Shown here piece after piece: positions 54,919 through 64,000 of a stretch of DNA of 64,000 nucleotides. Source of the DNA: Nemertoderma westbladi (taxonomy: Eukaryota; Xenacoelomorpha; Nemertodermatida; Nemertodermatidae); NCBI GenBank assembly GCA_032718475.1, contig JAUCBJ010000751.1, positions 1-64,000 of the forward strand. The letters run 5' to 3'. A program made the position numbers and the translations under genes. Every line of letters begins with the position of its first letter. Position 1 is the stretch's first letter. Below the pieces are notes generated by a model. The model did no database searches, was not told the DNA's origin, and saw nothing but the letters and a program-made list of their open reading frames with translations.

Positions 54919-55432
54919 CGTAGAATGCTTGTCAAACGGCGCCGTAAATTCAATTTGTACTTGCGACCGAAAACCCATCCCATAATCACCCCAGGAACCT
55001 CAATGTGATAAATTAATGGGAATAGCTTCTAGGCAATAACTGGCCGGCCCACAAGTATCACTTGTGGCCCGCATGACATTGTTCCACGAGAATGCCTCTG
55101 CCTCTCAGTTAACTTACCACGAGAGCTGTCAATCACGAATACCTCGGAGTTTATTTTCTCAAAGAATTAAAAGTGCCGCTAACTACCTAAAAGTGACATT
55201 TCTCAAAGAATTAAAAGAATTCAAAGTGCCTAAAAGCAGGAAATCACTTTGAGATTCCCAACTAAAAGTGTCTACAAGAATTCAAAGCGGCCGTTGGGAG
55301 TAATGTAATGAATGACTTTTAGACACTTTTAGAAAAACTTTGAGAAAATCTCAAAGAACAGATGCACTTTGAGACCCCGACTGTATATAAGAATATATAA
55401 AGAATATATGAGAATATATAGAATACAGGAAT

Positions 55433-55969
55433 TAACAATTATTTAAAATTATAATGTTAGACCTGTTGTTTCCTTGTCCTGTTGTTTCAACGTACTACAT
55501 ATGTATTCTAGAATACACTATTTTTATGAATTGTGTTAAAGTCAAGCAATGGAAAAAACGTGGCAAAAACGCGGGGAAAACCTTGCAAAAAAAGCGGCCA
55601 AAAAATACGGCCACCAAAATGGTCCTTAACGAAATATGAAATGTCAGAGAACAACTGTTATTCCCAACCTAAACCAATTCAAACCATTATTGGAATCCTG
55701 AAATAATTAGGGTGGTGCGCTTTTTACTTTTTTCCGATTCTATTGTTCTACAGGTGCACAAAAGTTGCTAAATGGTAAAAAAGTAAGGCAAAAAAAAATT
55801 ATTTAAATTTCGTCTATATCTTCACGGATCCCAAGAGGGTTACATTTTGAGCCATCGCGATGTACCATAATGAGATATATAACAATATAACACATTGATG
55901 AAAGATCAAAGACTCAAGAAAGAACTTCCTGCATGCATCAAATGTGATCAAATGGGTCCAAACTTAGTC
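55433..55969. other. AT-rich intergenic sequence
   Basis: No supportable gene. Short frames here lack any recognisable composition or domain. Confidence 0.4.
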
Positions 55970-56252
55970 AATCAGCCTGTAACTGGTAGCCAGGTGCCAG
56001 CAGTCTGCATTTAACTGGTATCCAGACGCCCGCAGTCTGTCTGTAACTGCAACTGGTAGCCAGGCGGCAGCAGTCTTTCTGTGACAGTTGTTAATCATAA
56101 GAATGTAATTTAAAGTGATAACTAACACACAGTGGTATCTATACTAAGGTTAGTTACTAATAATTGTTCTATAAAGGTCTTAATACTTGCCGCCTTTGAT
56201 TGCCTTTATGAGACTTTATTCATTGCATAAGTAATTGCCTTTGTCAAAAGTG
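55970..56252 (+). promoter_or_regulatory. Upstream region of the FReD gene with small repeats
   Basis: Three variants of a roughly 30-bp unit built on aactggtagccaggcggcag and cagtctg precede about 170 bp that are also found at 52930-53125. Conservation of both copies may simply reflect a recent duplication. Confidence 0.55.
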
Positions 56253-56260
56253 TATAAATA
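56253..56260 (+). promoter_or_regulatory. TATA box of the FReD gene
   Basis: tataaata lies 94 bp upstream of the ATG. This predicts a transcription start near 56283-56290 and a 5' UTR of about 60 nt. It is missing from the upstream partial duplicate. Confidence 0.7.
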
Positions 56261-56346
56261 GGAGGATTTTTAGGGCATTAAAACCATTCTCTATCAGAAA
56301 TTTCTCTTAACTTTAATTACAAAGTTATTTACAAAATACTGTAAAA

Positions 56347-56403
56347 ATGTTACCTGTAAGTCTTAAACTATTTTCTCTGCTGTCAGCTCTTTTCCTACTC
56401 CAT
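56347..56403 (+). CDS. FReD exon 1: signal peptide
   Basis: It encodes MLPVSLKLFSLLSALFLLH, a typical hydrophobic signal sequence, and ends at the strong donor gtaagt (56404). The start context is aaaaatg. The exon is in phase 0. Confidence 0.8.
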
Positions 56404-59400
56404 GTAAGTTTATATAATGCATAAAGTATTCATTTAGCATTGTTATCTGAATTATTCATTTAATGATTTGCTCACGTAAATAAAGAAACCCTTTATTAAG
56501 GATGTTAGATTTATTCATCAAAACAAAAATAAAATGTTTTCTCACAGAATTATTCCACAAACAGAAATTGTATTTAAACGGTTAGCATCCTAGAGAGAGT
56601 GACAACGCATACATGACTGTAGCCAACAGCTGTTTGACTGTCTCACAAACTGTCTGTTAATTATTCAGTTCACATTTATTTTTGTTTTTGTCCGAGTATT
56701 GCAGACTGGTTTGCTATTATTATGGCCTCCCCCAGTCTGATGTGTCCGGAAATCCTTATTGGTTGTCCAGTTGTCCTTTTTAGTTGTCTAGTAGTCCGTA
56801 TAGGTTATCCCCGTCTCCACCATTTGGTGTCACCTTGTCCATAACAGGTCTCCCCATGTCGCGTTGGATATCCGTCTGTCCACGTCTGTTTCCCTGGCCA
56901 CGTCTTATTCCCATGTCAACATTTGTTGTCCCATTGTCCCCACACCAATTGTACCCCAACTCATATCAGTTTTCTTGTAATATTGTAATATGTGGTGGAT
57001 TTTTCAACATTTTCTATGACAGGCCCACTTTTTGGAGTAGCATGTAAAATAATATTAGCGATGATAACACTTAATAACTTAACCAGTATTATTATTTGTT
57101 TAGTAAATAAACGTATTATTATTTCATCAATAGCTCTGCCGTGTAATGTGAAAAGACCGCAAGTCACAAAAAGTCATTTCGAGATTGTTGGTTTAAAATG
57201 TCCGTAAATTACTAATTTTTTATAACCCTACGCAATTGGGGGTGGGAAATTTTTTTACATGATTATTTTTTACTTTCCATTAATATTTTGACGTCAGAGT
57301 TATTTTTTGTACTTACGGTATTTTTGCATTGTACAACCTATATGTAAATACATATTTCAAGACACATATTTCAATAAAACCGTATTTGCGTTTTCTTATT
57401 ATTAGTCCGGCAGCCACAATGGTATACCGAAAATTTTTGGACGGATTAAATTTTTTTGATGTTTTGAGTTCTACAGGTCCCAATTAATGAGGAAATGGCG
57501 ATTATAACATTTTTGACTTTGGGCATTTTGAAATAACGACCCAGTTGCTAAGGACCACGTAATTCTCATTTAAAGCATAGCAACTGCAAACAGCATGTCG
57601 TAATGGATTGAAATCTTCTACAAAGTCAATATAGTTCATTTACGAAATAATGACAGTATTTTTTGTCAGATTTTTAGATCCTGTTGCTATGGAGACGGCA
57701 TTCAAGTTTAGTGTTGCGATTTCAAACGCCTTTAATTATACAATTAGTTACAAAATATGCACCAAAGTTAGTTAAATTATGTTTAATTTATTAGCGTGGC
57801 CTTTCTGTAACTTTAGACAAGGTTAAGAATCTAAATTGGGCTGATATTTATTTCCTAACCTGACACATAATTATTAAAGATTACAAATTTCAGCGATTAT
57901 AACATTTAGGTGATGTTTCTACGGTAACTATATTTGTTATTTCCAGTTTAGCTCCTTTCTACTGTATTGTGCATCTTATTTTATTGTACCCGTATTCATA
58001 AATCGATACTGTAAGGGATAGTACAGATAAAGTGCCTAAGTACCTTAGCAAAGTAGACTAGAGTGGATTCTACTGTACAGTATAGTATGTTCCCGTGTTC
58101 CAACGTACGATATATATAATAATATTTATAATATACCACATTTTAAGTTGGGTACTACAGTACTTTTTCTTGGGTGACCATTTCGATATGGAGAATTGGG
58201 TTTGGAATTCATAACTATTGATGATCATTAGTTATGATTATTAGTTAGGCCTATGAATTATCAATGAGTTAGGCATCACATTTAGTGGTTTCTTCATGGA
58301 ATAGCTATTGAGTTTCCAGGTCTCTGCATTTAAATGGGACTTGTTCTATAGAAAATTGATATACTCGTAGTTTCTTATATGGAATGTTTTTTCATTGACA
58401 TGAAAATGTCATTAGCTTGTTCTAGAAAATTGACATAGTGGTAGTTTCTTATACGTGAGTCGAATTGTTCATTTAATTGTCATCGGCATGTTTTTTTAAT
58501 GTTTTTTTAATAATTAAAATGGTACTGTATGTTTGCGTAGTTCTCTAGAAATATAACAGTTGATGATAGCTAATCGAATTAGGAAACCTAGCAATTACTG
58601 TAAAAAATTCTAAAATGACTAGTTCGAACATTCATAAGATATTATGGGTGCCACCTGGAAAAAACAGTAACTATTGTATCTGGTAAAAAAAATAGCTAGT
58701 AAAATCTCAAAACTTGATCATATTTAAAAGTCAATAGATAAAATGTAGTTAACGGGCCGGTAACTACATAGTTAACGGGTCGGGACTAGAGTCATCAGAC
58801 TTCCTTACAGGTTGACCTCGGAGTTTACTTAGGTAATGCCAAGCAAACTACAGTATAAACGAATTTAAGTTCCATGAATTGTAAGAAATCCACGCATTCA
58901 CTAGCTATGCTAATAACCCAACCAAACAGGAATATTGGACCTACCTTATCACATGTGAATGAAGCGGTCCTTCTATACTGAGATTGACCAAAAAGGAAAT
59001 GTCAAAAGAACTAGATTATGACATAGATATCAAGAGTTATATTAGTATTTCAAACCCGGTTTCATGCCTTGCCATTAAAAGTTTTGGCGGGGTCTGCTAT
59101 TGGTCAACATCGAGCTAAATGTATTGACCATGAGTTCCTCAAAGATGTCACTATGTAATTTGGTATTTTCCTGTTCAGTACGGTGGACTTACATTAGGGA
59201 GGATGCATACATTAATGAGTTTCATTGGATCCATAGGAAGTTTAATGGTTGAAACCGGCCTCTCTGAAGTGTATCGTGTGTATTTTGGCGGTGTTTCAAA
59301 GATGTTATCTGGGAAAAAGTGTCCACAGAACAGGCGCGCTATGCGCATTTTCGCAGATAAATATTCTATATTTGTTCTATTATTACATTTTTATCTGAGG

Positions 59401-62400
59401 GAAAGAACAGGTATAACCAATTCAATTTTCATAAAATCCCCATTAAAAAACCGTACCGCAGTAATAGACGTGGGCGATACAGTCAATGGACTATGGAACT
59501 TTTCCCAATATTTTACAGACTGTGACGGGATCAAGGGATCCCGACCGGATTTGTCCATTACGCGTCACCGTGTTTACCTTTGGGTGATACCTAGGCCGAG
59601 GCCGTTGCAGTAAAACAATAAGAGTTAATTGATGTTTCTTGATACTCGGATAATGAATATATATGTGATAGCACAGTAAGAGTTACAGTTAGGCAGAATT
59701 GATATATGATGGATGCTGTACCGGTAAATATATGTATTGGTGACGGTGATGGTATAGAATATCACCGGTCTACACTGAACTGATGACTGAGTAACTGAAC
59801 CGGCAATGTTATACATTGACAATATATATGTAATCATTTCTACACTATTGTGGCCTTTGTCCAGTGGATGCTTTCCCCCGCTCCTATTGGCTGATAACCT
59901 ACTTCACGCCTCTCACCTCTTTGGGAGTGCTTCCCCCCCTGTTGGCCCCTGTTGGTTATTTTCCCTTCCGAGGTGGTTTGACCTCTAACCTCCCTTTGTG
60001 TGGCTTTGGGGTTTTGTGTTGTCCCCGTTATTGGTTGTGATACGAGATTGGTTATTACCAATCTCGAACCTCCGACATATTACTGAAAATGTGCCACTTC
60101 CCATTTATGAGGGTAATGCAGCGGAACTGAATCCGCTTACACAGACGATTTAAAATGCCTTGTAATAGCTCAGTAGAACTCAATAAAATTAATTCAGTGT
60201 CGTAATACTTGTTTGAAAATTAATTTAATTATATTAAAAACATTTAAGGGAAAGGAGCAGGTTACAGTGACGGTGTTTTCTAACCAAAACAATAAACTAT
60301 GCATTATTTCACTTGCGGTCAATTAGCGCTGAAGATCACTATTTTCACTTGCGGTCAAAGTGCGCCACTATCTGAAACAAGCAGGAAACAAATTATTTAT
60401 ATATACATTTTAAAGTAATAATTTGTTGTCAAGGTTTGAAATGCTTCCGATGTGATGTCCGCAATAAATTACTGTGGTTTCCATGAAAACGGGTATTTGT
60501 TGCTAAACATATTTCTACACAAAATTGATGTGGTGCATATTATTTAGGGAAACATGTTATTAATAAAGTGCACAGACAAAACAAAAAACACATGAGTGTC
60601 AGTAGGCATAGTAGTTTTTCCTTGGAAAGATAGAGCGACAGTTGTAGTTCCTTCGTTACCATAGCAACACTTTAATAGTTTCTCTAAAATTTTCATATTT
60701 TCCATCAAAATTACAACCAGTTCAAGCCCACCAGTTAATCGCCATTCTGATTGCTAAGCTTTCAAAGAAATTGCTGTAGTCCATAGAAACGGGTCATTAA
60801 TTCAAATTGCCCAAGGTGTTAAAGTCCATAAATCACTTTTTTATGTTAAGAGGGACCCCTAGACACCAAAACATCCAAAAAATGTAATCCGTCCAAAAAT
60901 TTTCGGTTGGGCCAAAAAGAGGCACGTGGCTGCCGGACTATATCTATGCAATGACAAAACACCGTAAGTCTTGTTTTTTTGTTCGGTTTTTTTGGCATAA
61001 ATTCAATTAGTTGCGGTCTTTTGTAAGTATAGCACTTACGGTCTTTTCCTTTGTAACACTATACATATGTTGTGACTTACGGCCTTTCTACATTGCATAT
61101 CTCGACAACTATAGTGGATACGGTGTTCTCGATTATACCATTAGATAGAGCGCATTTTTTAGACCCAGAAAAAGTGAATTTAGGAAAAATGCGACTTACG
61201 GTCTTTTTACATTGTACGGCAGAGCTATTTATAATTAATTAATTATTACAGGCAAATGATGGACAATGTGGAGCCATTAATGTAAGTTTATTAGTTATTT
61301 TAAATTATTATTTTAAATTTAATTTCATGCGCTTTCATAGATATTGTAAGTGGTGACAAGTTGAGATAAATTCATAAAAGTTACAAAATAATTGAGTTGA
61401 GATAATGTCTGGGAGACCTCTCTCTGGTGACCAAAAAAGAAAGGGTAACAATAGTTACGAGCTTTCACCCAACAGGGCTTCTCAAGCCATTCATCAAGCC
61501 CTGTCTGGTGAAAGCTCGTAACTGTTGTTACCCTTTCTTTTTTGGTCACCAGAGGTCTCCCAGACATTATCTCAACTCAATTATGATTACTACGGTGACG
61601 AGAGCGCGACAATTTCTTAAAAGTTATAAAAATATTTCCTAACAGGTTACAGAGCTGGAAGAACAGAATACAGAGTTGGAAGGAAATATTAATGGGTTGA
61701 GTGACCAAATAAAAGATATACTTACAAACCTAACTAACCAAGTCAATGAGCTAAATAACGATGTTAGTTTCTTAACCAGTAATAATTTGTAACATAATTA
61801 TTTGTCGTGTTGAAGTCCTTCTGTTTTATTATTATGTTTCTATTTATTTGTATGGAATTAATTTCGCACTACCAAATCGCCAGGCCGACATATTTCCTAA
61901 CTTTATATCGCAGTGCAACATTATTTATCAGTACGCCATATACCCTACGCCATATATTTACTATGTATTTCAGTATATCCAGTATGTCACCGCGTCATTA
62001 TTAGGTTGTTCTAGAAAGTTTAAGTGCAAAACTACAAATAATTCCCCACAAATAAATAAAATTAGATTCGCCATTGTTCATAATTACCACATTAAATCTT
62101 TTACGGCCCTCGTTTTATTATTTCACTAAACAAAATCCCTCGTGCCGTAACGCTATAATGTGCTATTTTATGAGCAACGACGTAATATAGTTAGTATTTA
62201 ATTGCTCTAAATTTTGGGTCGAAATGCCGGCGTTTAATGATTTCCCTAGAGAACTCCAACCCAACCACTACTGATCAGATGTGGGCAGAGGATTTACAGA
62301 ATTTAATAAACAATTTCAATTAATAATATTTCCTAACAGGTTACAGAGTTGGAAGAGTTAGTTTCCATGTTACATGATACAGAGATAGTGAATTCATCCA

Positions 62401-62966
62401 TTACACTGTATCAGATAATGGCTCCTCTGCTATTAAAGCAGAAAGATGGGGCGAAGATTCAACAAAGAGTTGATGGATCTGTTGACTTCTATCGAAACTG
62501 GGATGAATATGTTGAAGGATTTGGCGACCCGAATACCAATTTTTGGTTGGGGTTGGAGGCGATCCACAATGTGAGTGAAGGCGGGGTGAAGTTGAGAGTC
62601 GATTTGTGGTTCAACAACGAACACAAATACGCGAAATACGACAACTTCTCTATCGGATCAGCTGCAACTAATTATCGCCTACAGGTATCCGGTTACCATG
62701 GTACTGCTGGTGACTCATTGGAGTTTCACAACGGTCTCCCATTCTCTACCAAAGACCGCGATAATGACAGGTGGGACGACGTCAACTGCGCCGTACGACG
62801 TACTGGGGCGTGGTGGTACCACGAGACTGTACAAGGACGATACAAGGAATGCGCGTACAGTAACTTGAACGGAGAGTATGGTGGGGGGTGGTCGCAAGGA
62901 CCTTGTTGGTATTATTTTACTGTAAGGAATCCGGCTTCTCGAGTTGAAATGAAGATTTGGATTTAG
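56347..62966 (+). CDS. Secreted fibrinogen-related (FReD) protein, multi-exon gene
   Basis: Model: exons 56347-56403, 61252-61281, optional 61646-61762, and 62340-62966, all joined in phase 0 with GT-AG introns. The product is about 237 aa without, or 276 aa with, the third exon: signal peptide, a short Cys-containing linker, coiled coil, then the fibrinogen-like domain. FReD proteins of animals are secreted, often oligomeric, and bind acetylated sugars in innate immunity or adhesion. The first part of the usual domain (the subdomain with the first disulfide) is absent; similarity starts only at the RVDGSVDFYRNW segment. Intron 1 is 4.8 kb and holds a 3.5-kb transposon. The model is inferred from splice signals and has no transcript support. 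Confidence 0.75.
56404..57404 (+). other. Intron 1, left part
   Basis: No coding exon found. It contains a ttgtcc-rich tract (56750-56950) and a copy of a motif built on acttacggtatttttgcatt (57312) that recurs to the right of the transposon. Confidence 0.5.
59203..59613 (+). pseudogene. Remnant frame inside the intron 1 transposon
   Basis: A 136-codon frame with a stretch (GSIGSLMVETGLSEVY, KMLSGKKCPQNRRAMRI) that reminds me of a conserved segment in uncharacterised, repeat-associated proteins of other invertebrates. I cannot name the family. It may be part of the element's lost protein or of another captured repeat. Confidence 0.35.
60042..60067. repeat. Small perfect hairpin
   Basis: cgagattggt, a short loop, then accaatctcg: a 10-bp perfect stem inside the intron 1 transposon. 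No T-run follows, and a terminator role does not apply in this context. Confidence 0.6.
60939..61251 (+). repeat. Intron 1, right part, with repeated acttacggtctttt motif
   Basis: Variants of (g)acttacgg(t/c)cttt...acattg occur near 61034, 61074 and 61193, and one lies left of the transposon at 57312. They look like a short dispersed or tandem intron repeat that the transposon split. The intron ends in attattacag. Confidence 0.6.
61252..61281 (+). CDS. FReD exon 2: 30-nt linker exon
   Basis: Ten codons (ANDGQCGAIN) between acceptor attattacag and donor gtaagt (61282). The single Cys could link subunits. Both junctions are phase 0. Confidence 0.65.
61388..61584. mobile_element. 197-bp foldback element in intron 2
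   Basis: Two arms of about 88 bp are inverted and nearly identical (left starts ataattgagttgagataatg, right ends in its complement), with a short loop around 61485-61495. Differences are few, such as ctctctctgg against ctctgg. It would form a strong hairpin in DNA or pre-mRNA. It looks like a young foldback/MITE-type repeat. Confidence 0.88.
61646..61792 (+). CDS. FReD exon 3: coiled-coil cassette or alternative last exon
   Basis: It begins after aatatttcctaacag with VTELEEQNTELEGNING and continues as a heptad-like coiled coil. Using the donor gttagt at 61763 (phase 0) it would join exon 4 in frame and add 39 residues. Read through, it stops at TAA 61790-61792, giving a 77-aa secreted coil without the FReD domain. 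Its first bases and its acceptor are almost the same as those of exon 4, so the two exons share an origin by duplication. Confidence 0.6.
   Translation, partial: VTELEEQNTELEGNINGLSDQIKDILTNLTNQVNELNNDVSFLTSNNL
61793..62339 (+). other. Intron 3
   Basis: AT-rich, with no exon for the missing first FReD subdomain in any frame I could read. It ends in aatatttcctaacag. Confidence 0.5.
62340..62966 (+). CDS. FReD exon 4: fibrinogen C-terminal domain
   Basis: It encodes 208 residues plus a stop. It starts with VTELEELVSMLHDTE, a coil segment, then RVDGSVDFYRNWDEYVEGFG and NFWLGLEAIHN. The calcium-binding-type loop is KDRDNDRWDDVNC. RTGAWWYH and CAYSNLNGEY follow, with an insertion of several residues (ETVQGRYKE) between WWYH and the Cys-containing strand compared with common FReDs. 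The end is SRVEMKIW. The single-exon domain ends in TAG. Usual FReDs are about 210-220 residues; this one lacks the first 40 or so. Confidence 0.9.
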   Translation, partial: VTELEELVSMLHDTEIVNSSITLYQIMAPLLLKQKDGAKIQQRVDGSVDFYRNWDEYVEGFGDPNTNFWLGLEAIHNVSEGGVKLRVDLWFNNEHKYAKYDNFSIGSAATNYRLQVSGYHGTAGDSLEFHNGLPFSTKDRDNDRWDDVNCAVRRTGAWWYHETVQGRYKECAYSNLNGEYGGGWSQGPCWYYFTVRNPASRVEMKIWI

Positions 62967-63400
62967 TAAAACTGTAAGTTTTATATAAAATTACTAAATA
63001 ATTTCAATAGAGTTGCGTTGAGGATTATAAATAATATTAATATAATGTAAAAAAATAATAATATATGATAAATGATAGAAAATAAAAAAATATACTTTAT
63101 TATTATTTGATTAAATTATATTTGTGTGAAAAGTTCCTGATTAATAATAATGAGTTCCGGAATAAATATCGTTTTTTACTATAAAATTATTTACTTTAAC
63201 GTTTTTATTCTTTATTTTGCAGTTTGAATTCCCAATAAGTTTTAGAAGAGACTGAATCTTGGCTATTCTACTATATGTTACCAGTTTATATGTGTGATGG
63301 TTATGGGTTATTGGTTTATGTTTGGTTAATATTTACAATATATTAATAAATTATAGTTGCAATAACTTAACTTTATTTACTTAACTTGCTGTTAGACCAG
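62967..63400 (+). other. 3' UTR and downstream of the FReD gene
   Basis: AT-rich. The first good polyadenylation signal is aataaa at 63081. A second aataaa lies near 63345. A ttttgcag followed by sequence near 63225 could be a 3' UTR splice acceptor, but this is not supported further. Confidence 0.5.
63081..63086 (+). terminator. Likely polyadenylation signal of the FReD gene
   Basis: aataaa lies 115 bp after the stop codon in AT-rich sequence. It is the nearest canonical hexamer. Confidence 0.5.
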
Positions 63401-64000
63401 GAGGGGCCGGTTGCATATAAATTAACCTTAGCTAAGGTGCACCTTTAACTCAAGTGTTGCCTTAAATATTTCAACATCCTTATCAGTTGTTGTCTGCCTA
63501 ATATTACCTAATATATTTTATAGAAACATTTTGAGAACGTCGGTGGAGGTCCGAGAGCAAAATGTGGACTTATCAAAATCAGCTGATATAATTTAACAAA
63601 TTAATTGTTAATTAAACTTCTTTATTACCTAATAATATACAAATAAATCCTATTTTATTTTAACGCCTCTGTTTGAATATCGCCAGTTATTGGGTTTCTG
63701 GAACGGTTCCTGTGCCAAAGTGAGGGAGCGAAGAGGAGTCCTAAATGAACCGGAATCAGGGGCTGTCATACCAACCCGGATATATTCCGAGCGATCAGTC
63801 GCCCTGACTACGGGGGTCGGGTAGACACGGGGGAAGCGAGGGAGTGGGGTCGGAATGATTCCGAGGTGCGCGGCCCGGAATACGGGAGGGATATCAAGCG
63901 ATATCCCCGCAGAGTCGTACTTTATAAATAAAAATATACAACATAAAAAAACCGGTTAAAACAATAACTTTGATAAAATTTGAAAATAATTACAAAAAAT
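63401..64000. other. Unassigned, repeat-like end of the window
   Basis: It begins with ggggccggttgcat and has the 14-bp palindrome accttagctaaggt near 63423. This combination resembles the end of a dispersed DNA repeat, but its other end is not visible. A GC-rich stretch (63700-63915, with gggggtcgggtagacacggg) is unlike its surroundings and may be the edge of another element. No gene is seen. Confidence 0.35.

Larger units (their letters stand above)
53465..55383. mobile_element. 1.9-kb TIR DNA transposon, non-autonomous, TA target site
   Basis: Terminal inverted repeats about 60 bp long: the left starts cagtcgtggtctcaaagtgc and the right end is its near-exact complement (gcactttgagaccccgactg). 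TA flanks both ends (53463-53464, 55384-55385), which fits the Tc1/mariner group. The inside has no transposase frame. It contains a nested foldback, a G-rich tract and short direct repeats of ctcaaag. Confidence 0.85.
57405..60938. mobile_element. 3.5-kb TIR transposon in intron 1
   Basis: The ends gtccggcagccac and gtggctgccggac are flanked by TA on both sides (57403-57404, 60939-60940). The inverted repeat continues inward in diverged form: gaaaatttttggacggatta at 57429 pairs with taatccgtccaaaaattttc near 60885, then a ttgggcattttgaa/ttcaaattgccc pair. The total TIR is probably over 200 bp. No intact transposase is present. Confidence 0.8.

Overview
The window looks like a repeat-rich piece of an AT-rich animal genome, probably a marine invertebrate. 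The evidence is two BEL/Pao LTR retrotransposons (a group known from animals), an RTE-like LINE, GT-AG introns, and a secreted fibrinogen-related (FReD) lectin-like gene at the right end. A tunicate or similar animal is a guess. I see no prokaryotic signals, no rRNA and no tRNA gene.

Layout. Positions 69-33200 are one satellite domain built of a 31-bp monomer in four array blocks (about 18 kb, roughly 575 monomers by length). It is interrupted by three retroelements: a complete young BEL/Pao element on the minus strand (3189-13119, LTRs of 688 bp, TSD cagat), a truncated copy of the same family (16775-19210), and a GC-rich Ty3/Gypsy fragment without LTRs (26757-29640). Positions 33201-37980 hold a broken ~3-kb accessory reading frame of a second BEL-like family, followed by the start of its LTR, a Gypsy integrase scrap and AT-rich repeats. 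Positions 37983-52867 are a nest: a 24-bp GC-rich minisatellite surrounds a LINE reverse-transcriptase gene, which is split by a 12.1-kb BEL-like element (39062-51198, LTRs of 1177 bp, TSD tggtt). That element keeps Gag and protease but has lost reverse transcriptase and integrase, and it carries a decayed copy of the accessory frame just before its 3' LTR.

Positions 52868-64000 are more host-like. They contain a partial duplicate of a promoter, a 1.9-kb terminal-inverted-repeat transposon in an AT microsatellite, and a FReD gene with a TATA box, signal peptide, small exons, a coiled-coil cassette exon and a terminal FReD exon. A 3.5-kb TIR element and a foldback element lie in its introns.

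Most interesting: the accessory frame next to the 3' LTR of the second BEL family. It has an in-frame coding minisatellite, a region resembling a DEDD-type 3'-5' exonuclease, three CCHC-like knuckles and a basic tail. The same family shows five strong 5' splice-donor motifs within about 520 bp of gag, which could be a way to express this extra frame. The exonuclease reading is motif-based inference and needs a structure or profile search.
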